From Candidatus Riesia sp. GBBU (GTDB taxonomy: Bacteria; Pseudomonadota; Gammaproteobacteria; Enterobacterales; Enterobacteriaceae), in contig CP012849.1 of the NCBI GenBank assembly GCA_002074035.1, positions 1 to 64,000 on the forward strand: a stretch of DNA of 64,000 bases, given 5' to 3'. The notes under the pieces are model-generated. The model was not told the DNA's origin. It saw only the letters and a list, made by a program, of their open reading frames with translations, and did no database searches. Positions 23,572 to 35,260 of the stretch are shown here, piece after piece. Position 1 is the stretch's first letter. Each line of letters begins with the position of its first letter. A program made the translations under genes and the position numbers.

Positions 23572-23846
23572 TTAAATAATACTAAAAACTGGTTGAATCA
23601 TAATATCCGTAATCGGTTTGCAAACACAAACTAAAATCTCATTTTTCCTAATCAGCGCAATTGGGTATTTATAATAGCTAATCTTACCTTTTATTAAAAA
23701 AAACTTGCAAATTCCGCAAAATCCTGATCTGCATTGAAAAATTACATTTTTGTAACTTTCTTCTAAAACATTCAATATACTACTATGTTTTTTAGAATAA
23801 AAAAAAATTTTTTTTTAGAGTTTAAGACTACAATTTTATATTTCAT
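23572..23846 (-). CDS. yfaE: YfaE 2Fe-2S ferredoxin for NrdB, with an A9T9 frameshift
   Basis: YfaE maintains the diferric-tyrosyl cofactor of NrdB. The downstream 67-codon frame holds the cluster motif [10 protein letters not shown] and the fourth Cys in VCVCKP. In that frame residues just upstream ([13 protein letters not shown]) continue the E. coli similarity with no good start codon. The start lies in another frame: the ATG at 23846 overlaps the nrdB stop as ATGA and reads [16 protein letters not shown]. The two join at an A9T9 run (23799-23816) if one base is added, giving 91 aa (E. coli 84). The ATGA overlap supports the split-gene reading. It may be listed elsewhere as a pseudogene or as a shorter TTG-start ORF. 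Confidence 0.82.
23799..23816 (-). repeat. A9T9 slippage tract in yfaE
   Basis: The coding strand has nine A residues followed by nine T residues, between the ATG-started frame and the frame containing the iron-sulfur motif. One extra base here restores a single yfaE frame. Confidence 0.75.
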
Positions 23847-24976
23847 AACTTAATTTTCTTAAGCTCATTTGAGTTAATTTCAGAATCTATTTGTCCAATC
23901 AAATATGAGCTAGACTCAACTTCTTGAGGGGCAAATTGAACATTATCAGAAGATAACCAAGAATTAATCCAAGGTATTGGATTTTTTTTTGTATCCAATT
24001 TTGGATTAAGTCCAACAGACTGCATTCTAATATTAGCAATATACTCAATATACTTAAACAAAATTTTTTTATTTAAACCTATTATGGATCCATTTGCAAA
24101 AAGATATTCAGCCCATTTCTTTTCTTGATCAACAACTTTTTTAAATAGTTCATAACAAAAATTTTTATTTTCTTTAGAAATAAATTTCATTTCTTCATCA
24201 TCCATACCAGATTGCATTAAATTCAACATATGTTGAGTTCCAGTTAAATGCAACGCTTCATCTCTAGCAATTAATTTTATAATTTTTGCATTTCCTTCCA
24301 TTAATTCTCTTTCTCCAAATGCGAATGAACAAGCAAAACTAACATAAAATCTAATTGCCTCCAATATATTAACATTCATTAAACATAAATATAACTGTTT
24401 TTTTAATTCTCTCAATGTAACTACAATTTTTTCTCCTCGGAAAATATACTTTCCATTTCCAAAAGATCTATAATAATTTGTTGTTTGTACAAGTTTATCG
24501 TAGAAATTCGAAATATCTTTTGCTCTTTTTAAAATCTCTTGATTAACTAAAATATCATCAAAAATTTCTGATGGATCATTAACAATATTTCTTATAATAT
24601 GAGTATAAGATCTTGAATGTACTGTCTCTGAGAAAGACCAAGTTATTATCCAAGTTTCAATTTCTGGAAGAGACACAAGAGGAAGAAAAACAATGTTTGG
24701 ACTTCTTCCTTGTATAGAATCTAATAAAATTTGATATTTTAAATTACTTATAAATATATGTTTTTCTTGATTTGAAAGTGACTGATAATCAATTCTATCT
24801 TTAGATATATCTATTTCTTCTGGGCGCCAGAAAAAAGAAAGCTGTTTTTCAGTAAGTTTTTCAAAAATTAAATGTTTTTGTTGATCAAAACGAACGATAT
24901 TTACCGGTTGTCCAAAAAACATAGACTCTTTTAATTGATCATTTTTTATTTTTGAAAAAACTGTATATCGATTCAT
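23843..24976 (-). CDS. nrdB: Ribonucleotide reductase class Ia, beta subunit
   Basis: NrdB carries the diiron-tyrosyl radical used by NrdA to make dNTPs. The protein is about 377 aa from the chosen start, matching E. coli (376). Radical Tyr sits in [10 protein letters not shown]; iron ligands are in [10 protein letters not shown] and [15 protein letters not shown] choose the ATG at 24976 ([13 protein letters not shown]) because GAGGA lies just upstream and the E. coli N-terminus aligns there; a longer frame to 25015 would overlap nrdA. The C-terminal tail for NrdA docking is partly kept. It overlaps yfaE by four bases. Confidence 0.96.
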   Translation of the reverse strand: MNRYTVFSKIKNDQLKESMFFGQPVNIVRFDQQKHLIFEKLTEKQLSFFWRPEEIDISKDRIDYQSLSNQEKHIFISNLKYQILLDSIQGRSPNIVFLPLVSLPEIETWIITWSFSETVHSRSYTHIIRNIVNDPSEIFDDILVNQEILKRAKDISNFYDKLVQTTNYYRSFGNGKYIFRGEKIVVTLRELKKQLYLCLMNVNILEAIRFYVSFACSFAFGERELMEGNAKIIKLIARDEALHLTGTQHMLNLMQSGMDDEEMKFISKENKNFCYELFKKVVDQEKKWAEYLFANGSIIGLNKKILFKYIEYIANIRMQSVGLNPKLDTKKNPIPWINSWLSSDNVQFAPQEVESSSYLIGQIDSEINSNELKKIKL

Positions 24977-24989
24977 AAATTCCTCAAAT

Positions 24990-27275
24990 TTAAACCTTAC
25001 AAGAACTGCAATCATTTCTATAAATTTTAGAAAAATTTTTATATTTCATATTAGTTATTTTTGTTCCATCTCTTGTATTATGATAATAAAGTGTCTTTAA
25101 ACCATACTTATAGGATAGTAATAAATCTTTTAACATTTGATTCATTGGAACCTTATTATTCTGAAATTTAAGTGGATCATAATGCGTGTTAGCAGAGATA
25201 GATTGGTCAATAAACTTCTGTATAATTCCAACCAATTGAAGATATCCTGTATTATCTGGAATTTGCCATAATAATTCATAAGAATCTTTCAATTTTTCAT
25301 ATTCTGGAACTATTTGTTTTAGAATTCCATCTTTAGAAACTTTGACACTTATATAATCTCTAGGTGGTTCAATACCATTGGTAGCATTAGAGATTTGAGA
25401 AGAAGTTTCAGAAGGCATTAAAGCAGAAAGAGTTGAGTTTCTTAATCCATATTTTATAATGTCATTTCTTAACTTTTTCCAGTCGTAATGTAGTGGTTCA
25501 GATATTAATGAGTCCAAAGATTTTTTATAATTATCAATAGGTAAAATTCCTTTAGAATAGTTTGTTTCATTGAATAATCTACATGCTCCTTTTTCCTTCG
25601 CTAAATTGTTTGACGCTTTCAATAAAAAATATTGAATAGCTTCAAATGTTTTATGAGTTAAATTATTTGCGCTTTTATCAGAATATTTAACTCCGTTCTT
25701 TGCCAAGTAATATGCGTAATTAATTACTCCTATACCTAATGTCCTTCGATTTATTGAACCATTTCTTGCGGCAACTATAGGATAATGCTGATAATCCAAA
25801 AGTTCATCTAAAGCACGTACTATTAGAGACGAAAGATCCTCTAGTTCTTCTAGTGAATTTATTGCTCCTAAATTAAAAGCAGAAAGTGTACATAAAGCAA
25901 TTTCCCCATTTTTATCTAGTATATTATTTAGTGGTTTTGTTGGTAAAACTATTTCAAGACAAAGATTTGATTGTCGAATTGGAGCAATACTAGGATCAAA
26001 AGGACTATGAGTGTTGCAATGATCAACATTCTGTATATAAATTCTTCCAGTTGAAGCTCTTTCTTTCATTATCAGAGAAAACAAATCAATAGATTTTACT
26101 TGTTTTTTTCTAATGTCTTTATCTTTTTCATATTTTAGATATAAGTTTTTAAATTTCTTTTGATTAGAGAAAAATGAAGAATATAATCCAGGAACATCAG
26201 AAGGGCTAAATAAAGTTATTTTTTCATCATTTATCAATCTATCATAAAAAAATCTATTAATTTGCACTCCATAATCTAAATGACGAACCCTATTATCTTC
26301 TATTCCTCTATTGTTTTTTAACACTATCAAGTTTTCTATTTCTAAGTGCCAAATTGGATAGAATAATGTTGCCGCTCCACCTCTAACACCGCCTTGAGAA
26401 CACGATTTTACAGCTGTTTGAAAATGTTTGTAGAAAGGTATGCATCCAGTATGAAACGCTTCTCCATTTCTTATTGGACTTCCAATAGCTCTTATTCTTC
26501 CTGCATTTATTCCTATTCCAGCTCTCTGAGAAACATATTTAGTAATTGCACTAGCAGTAGCATTAATTGAATCTAAACTATCACCACATTCTATTAGAAC
26601 ACAAGAACTGAACTGACGTGTTGGAGTCCTAACACCTGCCATCACTGGAGTAGGTAAAGAAATTTTAAAACTAGAAATTGCATCGTAAAATTTTTTAACA
26701 TAATTTAATCTTATACTTTTCGGATATAGAGAAAATAAACATGCTGCTATCAGAATATATAAAAATTGTGCACTTTCATAAATTTTTCCAGTAACTCTAT
26801 TTTTAAGCAAATATTTTCCTTCAAGTTGTTTAACTGCAGCATATGAAAAATTCATATCTCTTTGATGATCAATAAAACTATTCATTTTCTTAAAATCTTC
26901 TTTTGAATAATTCTTAAGAAGATATTTGTCATATTTTCCAATATTTACCATATTTTTTACATGTTTGTATAATTCAGGAGGATTAAAATTCCCATAAGCT
27001 TTTTTTCTAAGATGTGCTATAGCTAATCTTGCAGCGAGATATTGATAGTCAGGTGTTTCAGTAGAGATTAAATCTGCAGCTACTTTTATAATAATTTCCT
27101 GTATGTCTGATGTAGAAATTTTATTATAAAGTTGAATTTGAAAAATTGATTCCAATTTATCTATAGAAATTTTTTTTAATCCTTTAGAAGACATAGTAAT
27201 GACTCTACGAATTTTCCTTAAATCAATATTTTCCTTAGTTCCATTTCGTTTAGTCACTAACCAACTTTGATTCAT
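24990..27275 (-). CDS. nrdA: Ribonucleotide reductase class Ia, alpha subunit
   Basis: NrdA reduces all four ribonucleoside diphosphates, the committed step of DNA precursor synthesis. The 761-aa product equals the E. coli length. The N-terminal ATP cone starts [13 protein letters not shown]. Active-site cysteines are in [17 protein letters not shown] and [11 protein letters not shown], and the redox pair lies at the very C-terminus as CSSC. It is the first gene of nrdA-nrdB-yfaE. It diverges from gyrA across a 589-bp spacer, the same relative arrangement as in E. coli with ubiG and others deleted. Confidence 0.97.
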   Translation of the reverse strand: MNQSWLVTKRNGTKENIDLRKIRRVITMSSKGLKKISIDKLESIFQIQLYNKISTSDIQEIIIKVAADLISTETPDYQYLAARLAIAHLRKKAYGNFNPPELYKHVKNMVNIGKYDKYLLKNYSKEDFKKMNSFIDHQRDMNFSYAAVKQLEGKYLLKNRVTGKIYESAQFLYILIAACLFSLYPKSIRLNYVKKFYDAISSFKISLPTPVMAGVRTPTRQFSSCVLIECGDSLDSINATASAITKYVSQRAGIGINAGRIRAIGSPIRNGEAFHTGCIPFYKHFQTAVKSCSQGGVRGGAATLFYPIWHLEIENLIVLKNNRGIEDNRVRHLDYGVQINRFFYDRLINDEKITLFSPSDVPGLYSSFFSNQKKFKNLYLKYEKDKDIRKKQVKSIDLFSLIMKERASTGRIYIQNVDHCNTHSPFDPSIAPIRQSNLCLEIVLPTKPLNNILDKNGEIALCTLSAFNLGAINSLEELEDLSSLIVRALDELLDYQHYPIVAARNGSINRRTLGIGVINYAYYLAKNGVKYSDKSANNLTHKTFEAIQYFLLKASNNLAKEKGACRLFNETNYSKGILPIDNYKKSLDSLISEPLHYDWKKLRNDIIKYGLRNSTLSALMPSETSSQISNATNGIEPPRDYISVKVSKDGILKQIVPEYEKLKDSYELLWQIPDNTGYLQLVGIIQKFIDQSISANTHYDPLKFQNNKVPMNQMLKDLLLSYKYGLKTLYYHNTRDGTKITNMKYKNFSKIYRNDCSSCKV

Positions 27276-27864
27276 GATAAGCTACACCCAATAGTTAGCT
27301 TTTTACGTATTAAAATTTTAAAAATCATAGAAATTTATCTCATAGATAATAGAAACTTAATATTATTTCTAATATTGCCAGACAAGAAGAAAACAAAGCT
27401 GAAGATACAATAAAACGATAAAATATTTTTGTATATAATTTTAAAAATCTTTATTTTTTTAGCTAAAACTAAAGTTTTCTAAGATATATTTACGTAAACA
27501 AGCTTTATTTTTAAAAGAACTTTAATTAAAAATTACATTTTATTGAAAAATTGAACAAAAATAATTTTTATTAATTATTTTAATAAATTTTTTAAATACG
27601 TCAATTACAAATATTTTATTTCTTTTTATGTATTCTTATATATATTTCAAATTTAGAATATTATGAGATTAATTTTTACAACTTTTACTAAATCATTTAT
27701 AGAATACTATCTAAATGCTATAGAGTTTGTATACTTTTATAAAAATTTGAATCTCTTTCATTTTACCTTTTAATATAAATTATTATATACTAAGAATGAA
27801 TTCATTTCATGAAAACTAATACTGTTAGAATTTCACTGCAAATGATTATACAGGAAAACGTTAA
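27276..27864. other. Divergent promoter spacer between nrdA and gyrA
   Basis: These 589 bases separate two divergent genes and must contain both promoters. No clear NrdR box, DnaA box cluster or RNA gene is convincing by eye. The AT bias makes -10-like hexamers uninformative. Confidence 0.45.
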
Positions 27865-30372
27865 ATGAAAAATGTGAGAAAAAAATATTATTCAATTGAT
27901 ATAGAAAAAGAACTAAAAAACTCTTATCTAGATTATGCAATGTCAGTGATTATTGGCAGAGCATTACCTGATATTAGGGACGGATTAAAACCAGTTCATA
28001 GAAGAATATTATATGCAATGAATATTTTAGGAAATTTTTGGAACAAACCATACAAGAAATCTGCAAGAATAGTTGGCGATGTTATTGGAAAATATCATCC
28101 TCATGGAGATAATGCTGTATATGAAACAATAGTCAGATTAGCACAGAAATTTTCTATGAGATATGCTTTAATAGACGGACAAGGAAACTTTGGTTCCATT
28201 GATGGAGACTCAGCTGCAGCTATGAGATATACAGAAATTCGAATGACAAAAATAGCTCATGAACTATTAAAAGACTTAGAAAAAGAGACAGTCAACTTTG
28301 TGTCAAACTATGATGGAAATGAGAAAATTCCAGAAATTATGCCAACTAGAATTCCAAATTTGTTAATAAATGGATCTTCTGGAATTGCTGTAGGAATGAC
28401 AACAAATATACCTCCTCATAACATACGAGAAATAATAGATGGATGCATAGCATATATCGACAATAAAAATATTAGTACAGAAGAACTATTACAACATATT
28501 CCTGGTCCAGACTTTCCTACTTATGCTATTATTTCAGGAACGAAAGGAATTGAAAAAGCGTACAAAACAGGAAATGGGAAAATTTGTATTAGGGCAAGAG
28601 TAGATATTAAAAAAAACAAAAAAAATGGAAGAGACAAGCTAATAGTTAAAGAAATTCCATATCAAGTAAATAAATTAAAACTAATTGAAAAAATTATTGA
28701 ACTAGTCAAAAATAAAAGAATACAAGGAATTCACTCTTTAAGAGATGAATCAGATAGAAATGGAATGAGAATAGTTATTGAAATTAAGAAAGATTCTATG
28801 TCAGAAATAGTATTAAATAATTTATATTCTCTTACTCAGTTACAAATTTCATTTTGTATTAACATGGTTGCCCTATGTAATGGCAAACCAAGAACTTTAA
28901 GTCTTAAAGATATTATAAAATATTTCGTAGATCACAGAAAAGAAATAATAGCTAGAAGAACAAACTTTAAGTTAAAAAAAACAAAAGAGAGAGTACATTC
29001 TTTAGAAGCAATAATAGTCGCATTAGAAAACATAAAAGAGATAGTCAAAATAATCCAAATATCTTCTGATACAAATTCTGCAAAACTAAATCTATTAAAT
29101 AATAAATGGAAATCAAAAAATATAGATCTTTTTTCAAAAAAAGTAAAAAATTCTGAAGAACTTACAGACAAACATCAACTAAATCGATATAGATTCACTG
29201 AAAATCAAGTAAAAGTAATTTTAGATTTAAAACTACATAAACTAAGTAATCTAGAACAAAAAAAATTAACAGAAGAGTATCATCAATTATCAAAGAAGAT
29301 TTTAATTTTGTTTTCTGTACTAAAAGATCAAAAAAAATTAATGAAAATTATAAAAGAGGAATTAATGAGTATTAAAGATAAATATCAAGACTCTCGTAGA
29401 ACAGAAATTCAAAAAAAATATTCTAAAATAAATATAGAAGATTTAATACATAAAAAAGACGTTATTATAACAATTTCTTATAATGGATATATTAAATATC
29501 AACCTTTATCAAATTTTGAAATTCAAAAAAGAGGAGGGAAAGGTAAAATTTCGGCTAAAATAAAAGATGAAGATTTTATAAGATGTCTTTTAATAACTAA
29601 CACACATAAAATAATTTTATTTTTTTCAAATCTTGGTCGCTTATATTGGACTAAAGTATATAAATTACCTGAACATAGTCGTGAGTCTCGTGGAAAACCA
29701 ATAGTAAATTTTTTTGACTTACGAGAAAATGAAAAAATAACAAATATTTTCTCAATTCAAAATTTTAATGATAATTTGTATATTCTAATTGCTACAAAAA
29801 ATGGATTAATTAAAAAAACTAAATTAAGAAACTTTTCTCATTATAGAAAAAATGGAATAATTTCTATAAAATTAAAATATGGGGATACTATTGCAAGTGT
29901 AGGATTGACTTCTGGAGAAAATGAAGTTATGTTATTTTCTTCTTTTGGTAGAGCTGTTCGTTTCTCAGAACATGAGCTGAGACCGATAGGAAGAATGACA
30001 TCTGGAGTGAACGGAATGAAATTGAAAAATGGAGAAAAAATAGTTTCTTTAATTGTTTTAAATAAAGAAAAAGATATCTTAACAGTTACTAAGAACGGAT
30101 TCTGTAATAAAACAAATAAAAATCAATATAAGAAAAAATCTCGCTTTATAAGCGGGGTAAAAGTAATAAAAACAAATAAAAGGAATGGAAACGTTGTATG
30201 TGCAATTCAAATAAGTAAATTTGACAGGTTGTTTGTAATAACAAACCTAGGAACTTTATTAAAGACTAAAGCTTCTGGAATAAATTCCGTTAGTAGAAAT
30301 ACAAAAGGAGTAACTTTGATTAAAATCAAAGAAAAAGAAAGAGTAGTGCACTTACAAAATTATTTAAAATAA
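27865..30372 (+). CDS. gyrA: DNA gyrase subunit A
   Basis: GyrA forms the cleavage-reunion core of gyrase, which adds negative supercoils with GyrB. The 835-aa product (E. coli 875) has the breakage-reunion domain 1 to about 500 with catalytic Tyr122 in AMRYTEIR, and a C-terminal beta-pinwheel with the GyrA-box as QKRGGKG. The acidic tail is shortened. Residues at the quinolone positions, numbered as in E. coli, are Asn83 and Glu87 rather than Ser83 and Asp87. It diverges from nrdA. Confidence 0.97.
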   Translation: MKNVRKKYYSIDIEKELKNSYLDYAMSVIIGRALPDIRDGLKPVHRRILYAMNILGNFWNKPYKKSARIVGDVIGKYHPHGDNAVYETIVRLAQKFSMRYALIDGQGNFGSIDGDSAAAMRYTEIRMTKIAHELLKDLEKETVNFVSNYDGNEKIPEIMPTRIPNLLINGSSGIAVGMTTNIPPHNIREIIDGCIAYIDNKNISTEELLQHIPGPDFPTYAIISGTKGIEKAYKTGNGKICIRARVDIKKNKKNGRDKLIVKEIPYQVNKLKLIEKIIELVKNKRIQGIHSLRDESDRNGMRIVIEIKKDSMSEIVLNNLYSLTQLQISFCINMVALCNGKPRTLSLKDIIKYFVDHRKEIIARRTNFKLKKTKERVHSLEAIIVALENIKEIVKIIQISSDTNSAKLNLLNNKWKSKNIDLFSKKVKNSEELTDKHQLNRYRFTENQVKVILDLKLHKLSNLEQKKLTEEYHQLSKKILILFSVLKDQKKLMKIIKEELMSIKDKYQDSRRTEIQKKYSKINIEDLIHKKDVIITISYNGYIKYQPLSNFEIQKRGGKGKISAKIKDEDFIRCLLITNTHKIILFFSNLGRLYWTKVYKLPEHSRESRGKPIVNFFDLRENEKITNIFSIQNFNDNLYILIATKNGLIKKTKLRNFSHYRKNGIISIKLKYGDTIASVGLTSGENEVMLFSSFGRAVRFSEHELRPIGRMTSGVNGMKLKNGEKIVSLIVLNKEKDILTVTKNGFCNKTNKNQYKKKSRFISGVKVIKTNKRNGNVVCAIQISKFDRLFVITNLGTLLKTKASGINSVSRNTKGVTLIKIKEKERVVHLQNYLK

Positions 30373-30464
30373 TAAAATTAAACACACTATGGTTATTAAA
30401 TAATTTTAAAATATTATATTTCAATATATAAGAATTTTCAGATTTATATAATTTTTTAAATTAT

Positions 30465-30537
<73 letters not shown>

Positions 30538-30654
30538 TATTTTGTATCTAAAATAGCTACAAAAATTTAAAATCTAAAACAGTTAAATATATTTTATCTA
30601 TAAAATATGAATTGCTAAAAACAGTTCTTTAATGAACTATGATTTTTGAAGATT

Positions 30655-30945
30655 TCAGGATAAATTTTCTGACATAAAGTCGATGTGAATTAACTTTAGA
30701 TTTATAGGATTTCTTTGAACTGATTTAATTCTTACCTTAAACATTTCTTTGTTTAAAATCAAATTTAAAACATTTCCAACATCTAAACTAAGTTTACGAA
30801 CTATTTCGCTTAAATTTAGTTCAATTGGTATTGACTTTTTTTTAGAGACGCAATATATGATTCCAGGTATTTTGTTTATTTTCCTTAACTTCCTACTGTA
30901 GTTTGTTCCTTTGTTTATTCTGTTATTCACTAATATAGTAATCAT
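30655..30945 (-). CDS. rplY: 50S ribosomal protein L25
   Basis: L25 binds 5S rRNA in the central protuberance. The 96-aa product corresponds to the short E. coli-type L25 (94 aa) without the CTC extension. It shows SRKLRKINKIPGIIY near 17-31, and ends DVQRHP-like SVQRNPINLKLIHIDF. L25 is dispensable in E. coli, so its presence is a modest surprise in a reduced genome. It converges toward gyrA and tRNA-Thr. Confidence 0.93.
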   Translation of the reverse strand: MITILVNNRINKGTNYSRKLRKINKIPGIIYCVSKKKSIPIELNLSEIVRKLSLDVGNVLNLILNKEMFKVRIKSVQRNPINLKLIHIDFMSENLS

Positions 30946-31505
30946 TTTTAGAACTTTTATTTTACTGAAAATTTTAAAATTATCGTAATAAAATGTTTAC
31001 ACAAACTTTCATAAACAATACAAATGTATAGTTAATAACTTTTTGTACAAAATACAAAGTTAATCAATAACTTCTATAATAGAAAAACTACTTATGTTTA
31101 AATATCAAATTAATTGAATGATAATTTAAGCTTTAAATAAAACTAAAATCTAAAAAAATACAAATTTAATAACAAATTTTAAGTTACTCAAAATATAAAA
31201 TATAAAATATCATAGAAAATATTTTTATCTTTTTATGATAATATAAATTAAAATATTTTAATAAATATTATACATAAACATATATTTGTTTAAATAAAAC
31301 TCTATATTACATCAAATATAACTGAATCTTTAAAGATTTTAAAATAGCTTTATCAATGATACTTAATACGATTTGTTCTTGAATATTTATTCAATTTGAA
31401 GTTAGAAAATCTTTAATGATTTTCTTTTATATTTTGCAAAAACATTTTATAATTTGTTAGGAGAATTGTATTTTAACAAATTCTCAAAATTTATATTAAC
31501 TTAAT
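30946..31505. other. AT-rich spacer between rplY and miaB
   Basis: 560 bases between divergent genes. TATAAT at 31448-31453 and an inverted repeat (GAGAATT at 31461-31467, AATTCTC at 31479-31485) precede miaB and may be its promoter and leader hairpin, but the -35 is unconvincing. No gene is seen. Confidence 0.4.
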
Positions 31506-32822
31506 ATGAAGAAAAAACAATTATATATAAAAACTTGGGGATGTCAACTAAATCAATACGATTCAATGAATATTATAAATATTCTTGGAAAAGAAAGATA
31601 TGAACTTTCTAAGTTCCCAGAAAAATCTGATATTTTAATTTTAAATACTTGTTCAGTTAGAGAAAAAGCATATGAAAAATTATTTCATTTATTAGGAAAA
31701 TGGAAAAATATAAAAAAAAAATCTATTATTTGTGTAGGAGGTTGTGTTGCTTCACATGTTGGAGTTTTAATTAAAAAAAGAGCTAAACAAGTTGATATTA
31801 TTTTTGGTCCACAAACAATACACAAATTACCTAACATGATCGACGAGGTTGAAAAAAAAGGAAATTTTCTTATTAATATTAAAAATTTAACAAATGAAAA
31901 ATTTAAAAGGTTCAAAGGATTTCAAAAAAAGAATTTTTCTTCAGATATATCAATTATAGAAGGATGCAATCAAAACTGTACATATTGTGTAGTTCCTTAT
32001 ACAAGAGGTAAAGAAGTTAGTAGAAATTTATTTGATATATTAAAAGAAATTCACATGATAACAAAATTTGGAGTTAAAGAAATAAACTTACTTGGACAAA
32101 ATGTAAACTCATATAGATGGAAAGACAAAGATGGACACATTTATTTATTTCATGATCTACTAAGGATAGTATCATATATTAAATCTATAAAACGAATTAG
32201 ATTTACTACAAGTCATCCACTGAAATTTACAAAAAACATTATACAACTATATAAAGAAACAACGAAATTAGTTAATTTTATACATCTTCCTATACAAAGC
32301 GGATCAGATAGAATTCTAAGAAAAATGAAAAGATCGTATAATATTTCAAAATATAAAAAAACTATTAAAAATCTAAGAGAGGTTAGACCAAACATAATGC
32401 TAGGATCTGACTTTATAGTAGGTTTTCCAGATGAAACAGAAGAAGATTTTCACAAAACTATCAAGATTATTTATGAACTAGACTTTGATATGAGTTTTAT
32501 ATTTGCTTTTTCTCCTAGAAAAGGAACCGTTGCAGAAAATATGTCAAACCAGATTTGCGAAAAAGAGAAAAGAAGAAGATTACATATTATTCAAGAGATT
32601 ATAAAAAAACAAGTTATTAAGCATAACGAAAATATGATTGGAAGTATTCAAAAAGTTTTAGTAAATGGAATAAGTAAAAAAAATATTTTTAAAATGTATG
32701 GAACAACAGATAATAATCGTACAGTGAATTTTTATGGAGACAAAAGAATGATTGGAAGAATAATTGAAATAAAAATTACTGGATTTAACTCATACCAGTT
32801 AACTGGTAAAACAGTTAATTAA
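31506..32822 (+). CDS. miaB: tRNA-2-methylthio-N6-dimethylallyladenosine synthase
   Basis: MiaB is a radical-SAM methylthiotransferase that converts i6A37 to ms2i6A37 in tRNAs reading UNN codons. The 438-aa product (E. coli 474) has the N-terminal cluster cysteines in TWGCQLNQYDS, NTCSVREKA and GGCVAS, the radical-SAM motif GCNQNCTYC near 157, and a C-terminal TRAM domain that looks slightly trimmed. It begins the miaB-ybeY-lnt series; ybeZ (phoH-like) of E. coli is deleted. It requires MiaA, which is not in the window. Confidence 0.96.
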   Translation: MKKKQLYIKTWGCQLNQYDSMNIINILGKERYELSKFPEKSDILILNTCSVREKAYEKLFHLLGKWKNIKKKSIICVGGCVASHVGVLIKKRAKQVDIIFGPQTIHKLPNMIDEVEKKGNFLINIKNLTNEKFKRFKGFQKKNFSSDISIIEGCNQNCTYCVVPYTRGKEVSRNLFDILKEIHMITKFGVKEINLLGQNVNSYRWKDKDGHIYLFHDLLRIVSYIKSIKRIRFTTSHPLKFTKNIIQLYKETTKLVNFIHLPIQSGSDRILRKMKRSYNISKYKKTIKNLREVRPNIMLGSDFIVGFPDETEEDFHKTIKIIYELDFDMSFIFAFSPRKGTVAENMSNQICEKEKRRRLHIIQEIIKKQVIKHNENMIGSIQKVLVNGISKKNIFKMYGTTDNNRTVNFYGDKRMIGRIIEIKITGFNSYQLTGKTVN

Positions 32823-32872
32823 TAAGATTTTTAGTAAAATTAGATTAATCAAATATTAAAAATATACAAAAC

Positions 32873-33325
32873 ATGACAAAGAATTATGTTATTCTAAATT
32901 TACAAATTGCTTGTAGTTGCAAAAAAAAAATACCAAATAAAGAAATATTTCAAAGATGGTTAAGCTCTTTCGTTCCTGTTTTTAAATTAAAAAGTGAAAT
33001 TACAATTAGAGTTGTTGAAAGAAAAGAAATTCAAGAACTAAATTTTAGGTATAGAGGTATTAATAAGCCAACTAATGTACTTTCTTTCCCATTTGAAATA
33101 AAAGAAAATTCAAGTTTTCTTGGAGATATAATCATTTGTCAGGAAATAGTTTATAATGAATCTATTAAATTCAATCATCCTACATTATCTTATTGGGCTA
33201 ATATAGTTATTCATTCATGTCTTCATTTGTTAAATTTCAGTCATGATAATGATTTACAAAAAACTAGAATGAAAAACATGGAGAAAAAAATTATAAAAAT
33301 ATTAGGGTATTCTTATTCTTTTTAG
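32873..33325 (+). CDS. ybeY: Endoribonuclease YbeY
   Basis: YbeY is a zinc-dependent RNase used in 16S 3' end maturation and ribosome quality control. The 150-aa product (E. coli 155) has the metal site HSCLHLLNFSH with three spaced His residues near 114-124, and NVLSFPFE near 62. It lies 50 bp after miaB. The corC/ybeX gene that follows in E. coli is missing from the 289 bp before lnt. Confidence 0.94.
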   Translation: MTKNYVILNLQIACSCKKKIPNKEIFQRWLSSFVPVFKLKSEITIRVVERKEIQELNFRYRGINKPTNVLSFPFEIKENSSFLGDIIICQEIVYNESIKFNHPTLSYWANIVIHSCLHLLNFSHDNDLQKTRMKNMEKKIIKILGYSYSF

Positions 33326-33421
33326 AAGAAATTTTTGAAAGATTTACTTTTGATAATATATAAAGTTAAATTTTAATTTTTTTTTAAGATGTTTATAAAT
33401 TATTATTAATTAAATGCATAA

Positions 33422-33437
33422 AACTTCTTAAGAAGTT
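33422..33437. repeat. 16-bp perfect palindrome between ybeY and lnt
   Basis: AACTTCTTAAGAAGTT is a perfect palindrome with no loop, in the short spacer where corC would sit. It might be a protein-binding site or chance. No function can be assigned. Confidence 0.2.
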
Positions 33438-33614
33438 ATCATGAAATATAAAATTCTACTATGTTTTGCTCGATAACATCTTTATTTTACAGATCCTAAA
33501 TTTTAGAAAATTAATCAAATTAAGATATTTAGTTTTAAAACTTATAAAATTTCATAAAAATAATTATTTCAATAATATTTATAAGCAATCAACAAATTAT
33601 TTGTCATTTTTGTT

Positions 33615-35127
33615 ATGGAAACACAATATAAACCATATAAAAAAAAAATTCCTTTTTTCTTTCTTTTTGTTTTGGAGCACTTGGAGCTTTTTCATTTTCA
33701 CCATTTGACTTTCAAATAGCTTCTTTCATATCGTTTTCAGGACTGCAATTTCTTATATTTTCAACATTATTACGTCGTACGTGCATAATAGCTTTCTTTT
33801 GGGGAATAGGATTGTTTGGAAGTGGAATATATTGGATAATAATTGGGATAATGAATTTTACTTGCGTATCGTTATATAAATCTATTTTTTTACTTTTATT
33901 ACTAGTTTTTTATTTGTCAATTTATCCAACTATGTATACATATGTAATTAATAGATTTTTTTTTAGATTGCATATTTTTAGATTTATTTTCATTTCTCCT
34001 GCTTTATGGCAGATTTTTGAATATATTAGAGGAAATCTTATAATTGGTTTCCCATGGTTACAGTTTGGATATACTCAAATAGATGGTCCATTAAAAATAA
34101 TTGCACCAATTTTTGGAGTTGAGATGGTGACATTTATTCTAGTATCTATTAGTGGATTACTAACTTTTCTTATTATTCAAAAAAAAAAATTTTTTTAACT
34201 ATTTTACTTATTATTCTATTTTTTCTGAGTCTTCTAAAAAATTATACATGGACTACACAAAGAAAGAAAACAAAGATAGTTTTAATACAAGGAAATATTA
34301 AAAAAAAAATAAATTCTAATAAAGAAATAACTGATATATACATAAAACTATCTAAAAAACATTTTTTAGACAAAAAAATTATTATTTGGCCTGAGTCAAC
34401 AATTTCAATTTTGGAGAAAAAAGATGAAAAAATTTTATCATACCTAAATAGTATTTTTTATCTTAATAAAAGTATTTTGTTGACTGGTATAACAGAGATT
34501 AAAGTGAATAAATTTGAGAAACATTTTTATAATAGTGTTATTTTACTTGGAGAAAATAAAAAAAACGAATTCTTTAAAAGAAATGTATACAGAAAATATT
34601 ATCTAGTTCCATTTGGAGAATTCATACCACTCAAAAAAGGAATATCTTATATTTTTCCATTTATAAAATTCCCTTTTATTTCATTTAAAAAAGGAAAATA
34701 TTATCAAGATCAAATAGTTATCAATGGAATAAGATTTAGTGCAATTATTTGTTATGAAGTGGCTTTTGGAGAAAGAATAAGAAAAAATTGTAAAAAAAAT
34801 ACAGATTTTCTACTAGTGTTCTCAGATGACTCTTGGTTTGGAAATTCTACAGAACCATGGCAACATCTTCAAATCTCAAGAATGAGAGCACTTGAGTTAG
34901 GAAGACCACTATTACATATAACTAATAATGGAATTACTGCAATAATTTCAGAAGTTGGAGAAGTAAAATCTAAACTAGTTCAGTTTACTGACTCTTCTCT
35001 ATGTTCTGAAATTAGTTCTTTTTCTGGTTTCACCCCTTATTCTATTTTAGGAAAATATCCAACTTGGATTCTGACAATAATTTGCATTTTTTTTAACTTG
35101 CCGGTAAAAAAATATAAAAAACATTAG
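33615..35127 (+). CDS. lnt: Apolipoprotein N-acyltransferase, interrupted by two poly(A) frameshifts
   Basis: Lnt adds the third acyl chain to lipoproteins in the inner membrane. It is split into three frames. The first, from ATG 33615 (METQYKPYKKK), joins at an A10 run to a second frame containing FCFGALGAFSFSPFD, GIGLFGSGIYW and FPWLQFGYTQIDGPLK. This joins at an A11T7 run to a third frame with IIIWPEST, YYLVPFGEF and ICYEVAFGE. Each junction needs one extra base. The joined protein would be 504 aa (E. coli 512), with membrane helices first and a nitrilase domain second, and the Glu-Lys-Cys triad intact. Whether it is expressed depends on slippage. It may be annotated elsewhere as a pseudogene. 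Confidence 0.88.
33639..33648 (+). repeat. A10 slippage tract, first lnt junction
   Basis: The ATG-started frame reads TAT AAA AAA AAA ATT CCT; one more A gives AAT TCC TTT, which is the frame of the E. coli-like first membrane helix. Confidence 0.8.
34179..34189 (+). repeat. A11 slippage tract, second lnt junction
   Basis: Eleven A and seven T residues. Without an extra base the membrane domain ends at a TAA at 34196. With one extra base it continues into the nitrilase domain. Confidence 0.8.
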
Positions 35128-35260
35128 ATAAAATTTCATTACAAATTTCACATTATTTAAATAATTCTTTTTAAGAAACTTTTATAAATTTTATTTTCAA
35201 ATATGATAATATTCTTTTGTTTATATTAAATTTATAGTTATTTTAATTTAAAGATAAATT

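Noticed and set aside
27276-27320. Possible NrdR box upstream of nrdA
   Set aside because: The segment ACACCCAATAGTTAGC lacks the symmetric consensus, and there is no second box at the expected spacing.
31425-31453. miaB promoter with TATAAT at 31448
   Set aside because: No reasonable -35 hexamer at 16-18 bp spacing, and such hexamers are common in DNA this AT-rich.
33466-33614. N-terminal extension of the first lnt frame upstream of ATG 33615
   Set aside because: It has no similarity to Lnt, while the ATG at 33615 gives an N-terminus of the correct length before the first membrane helix.
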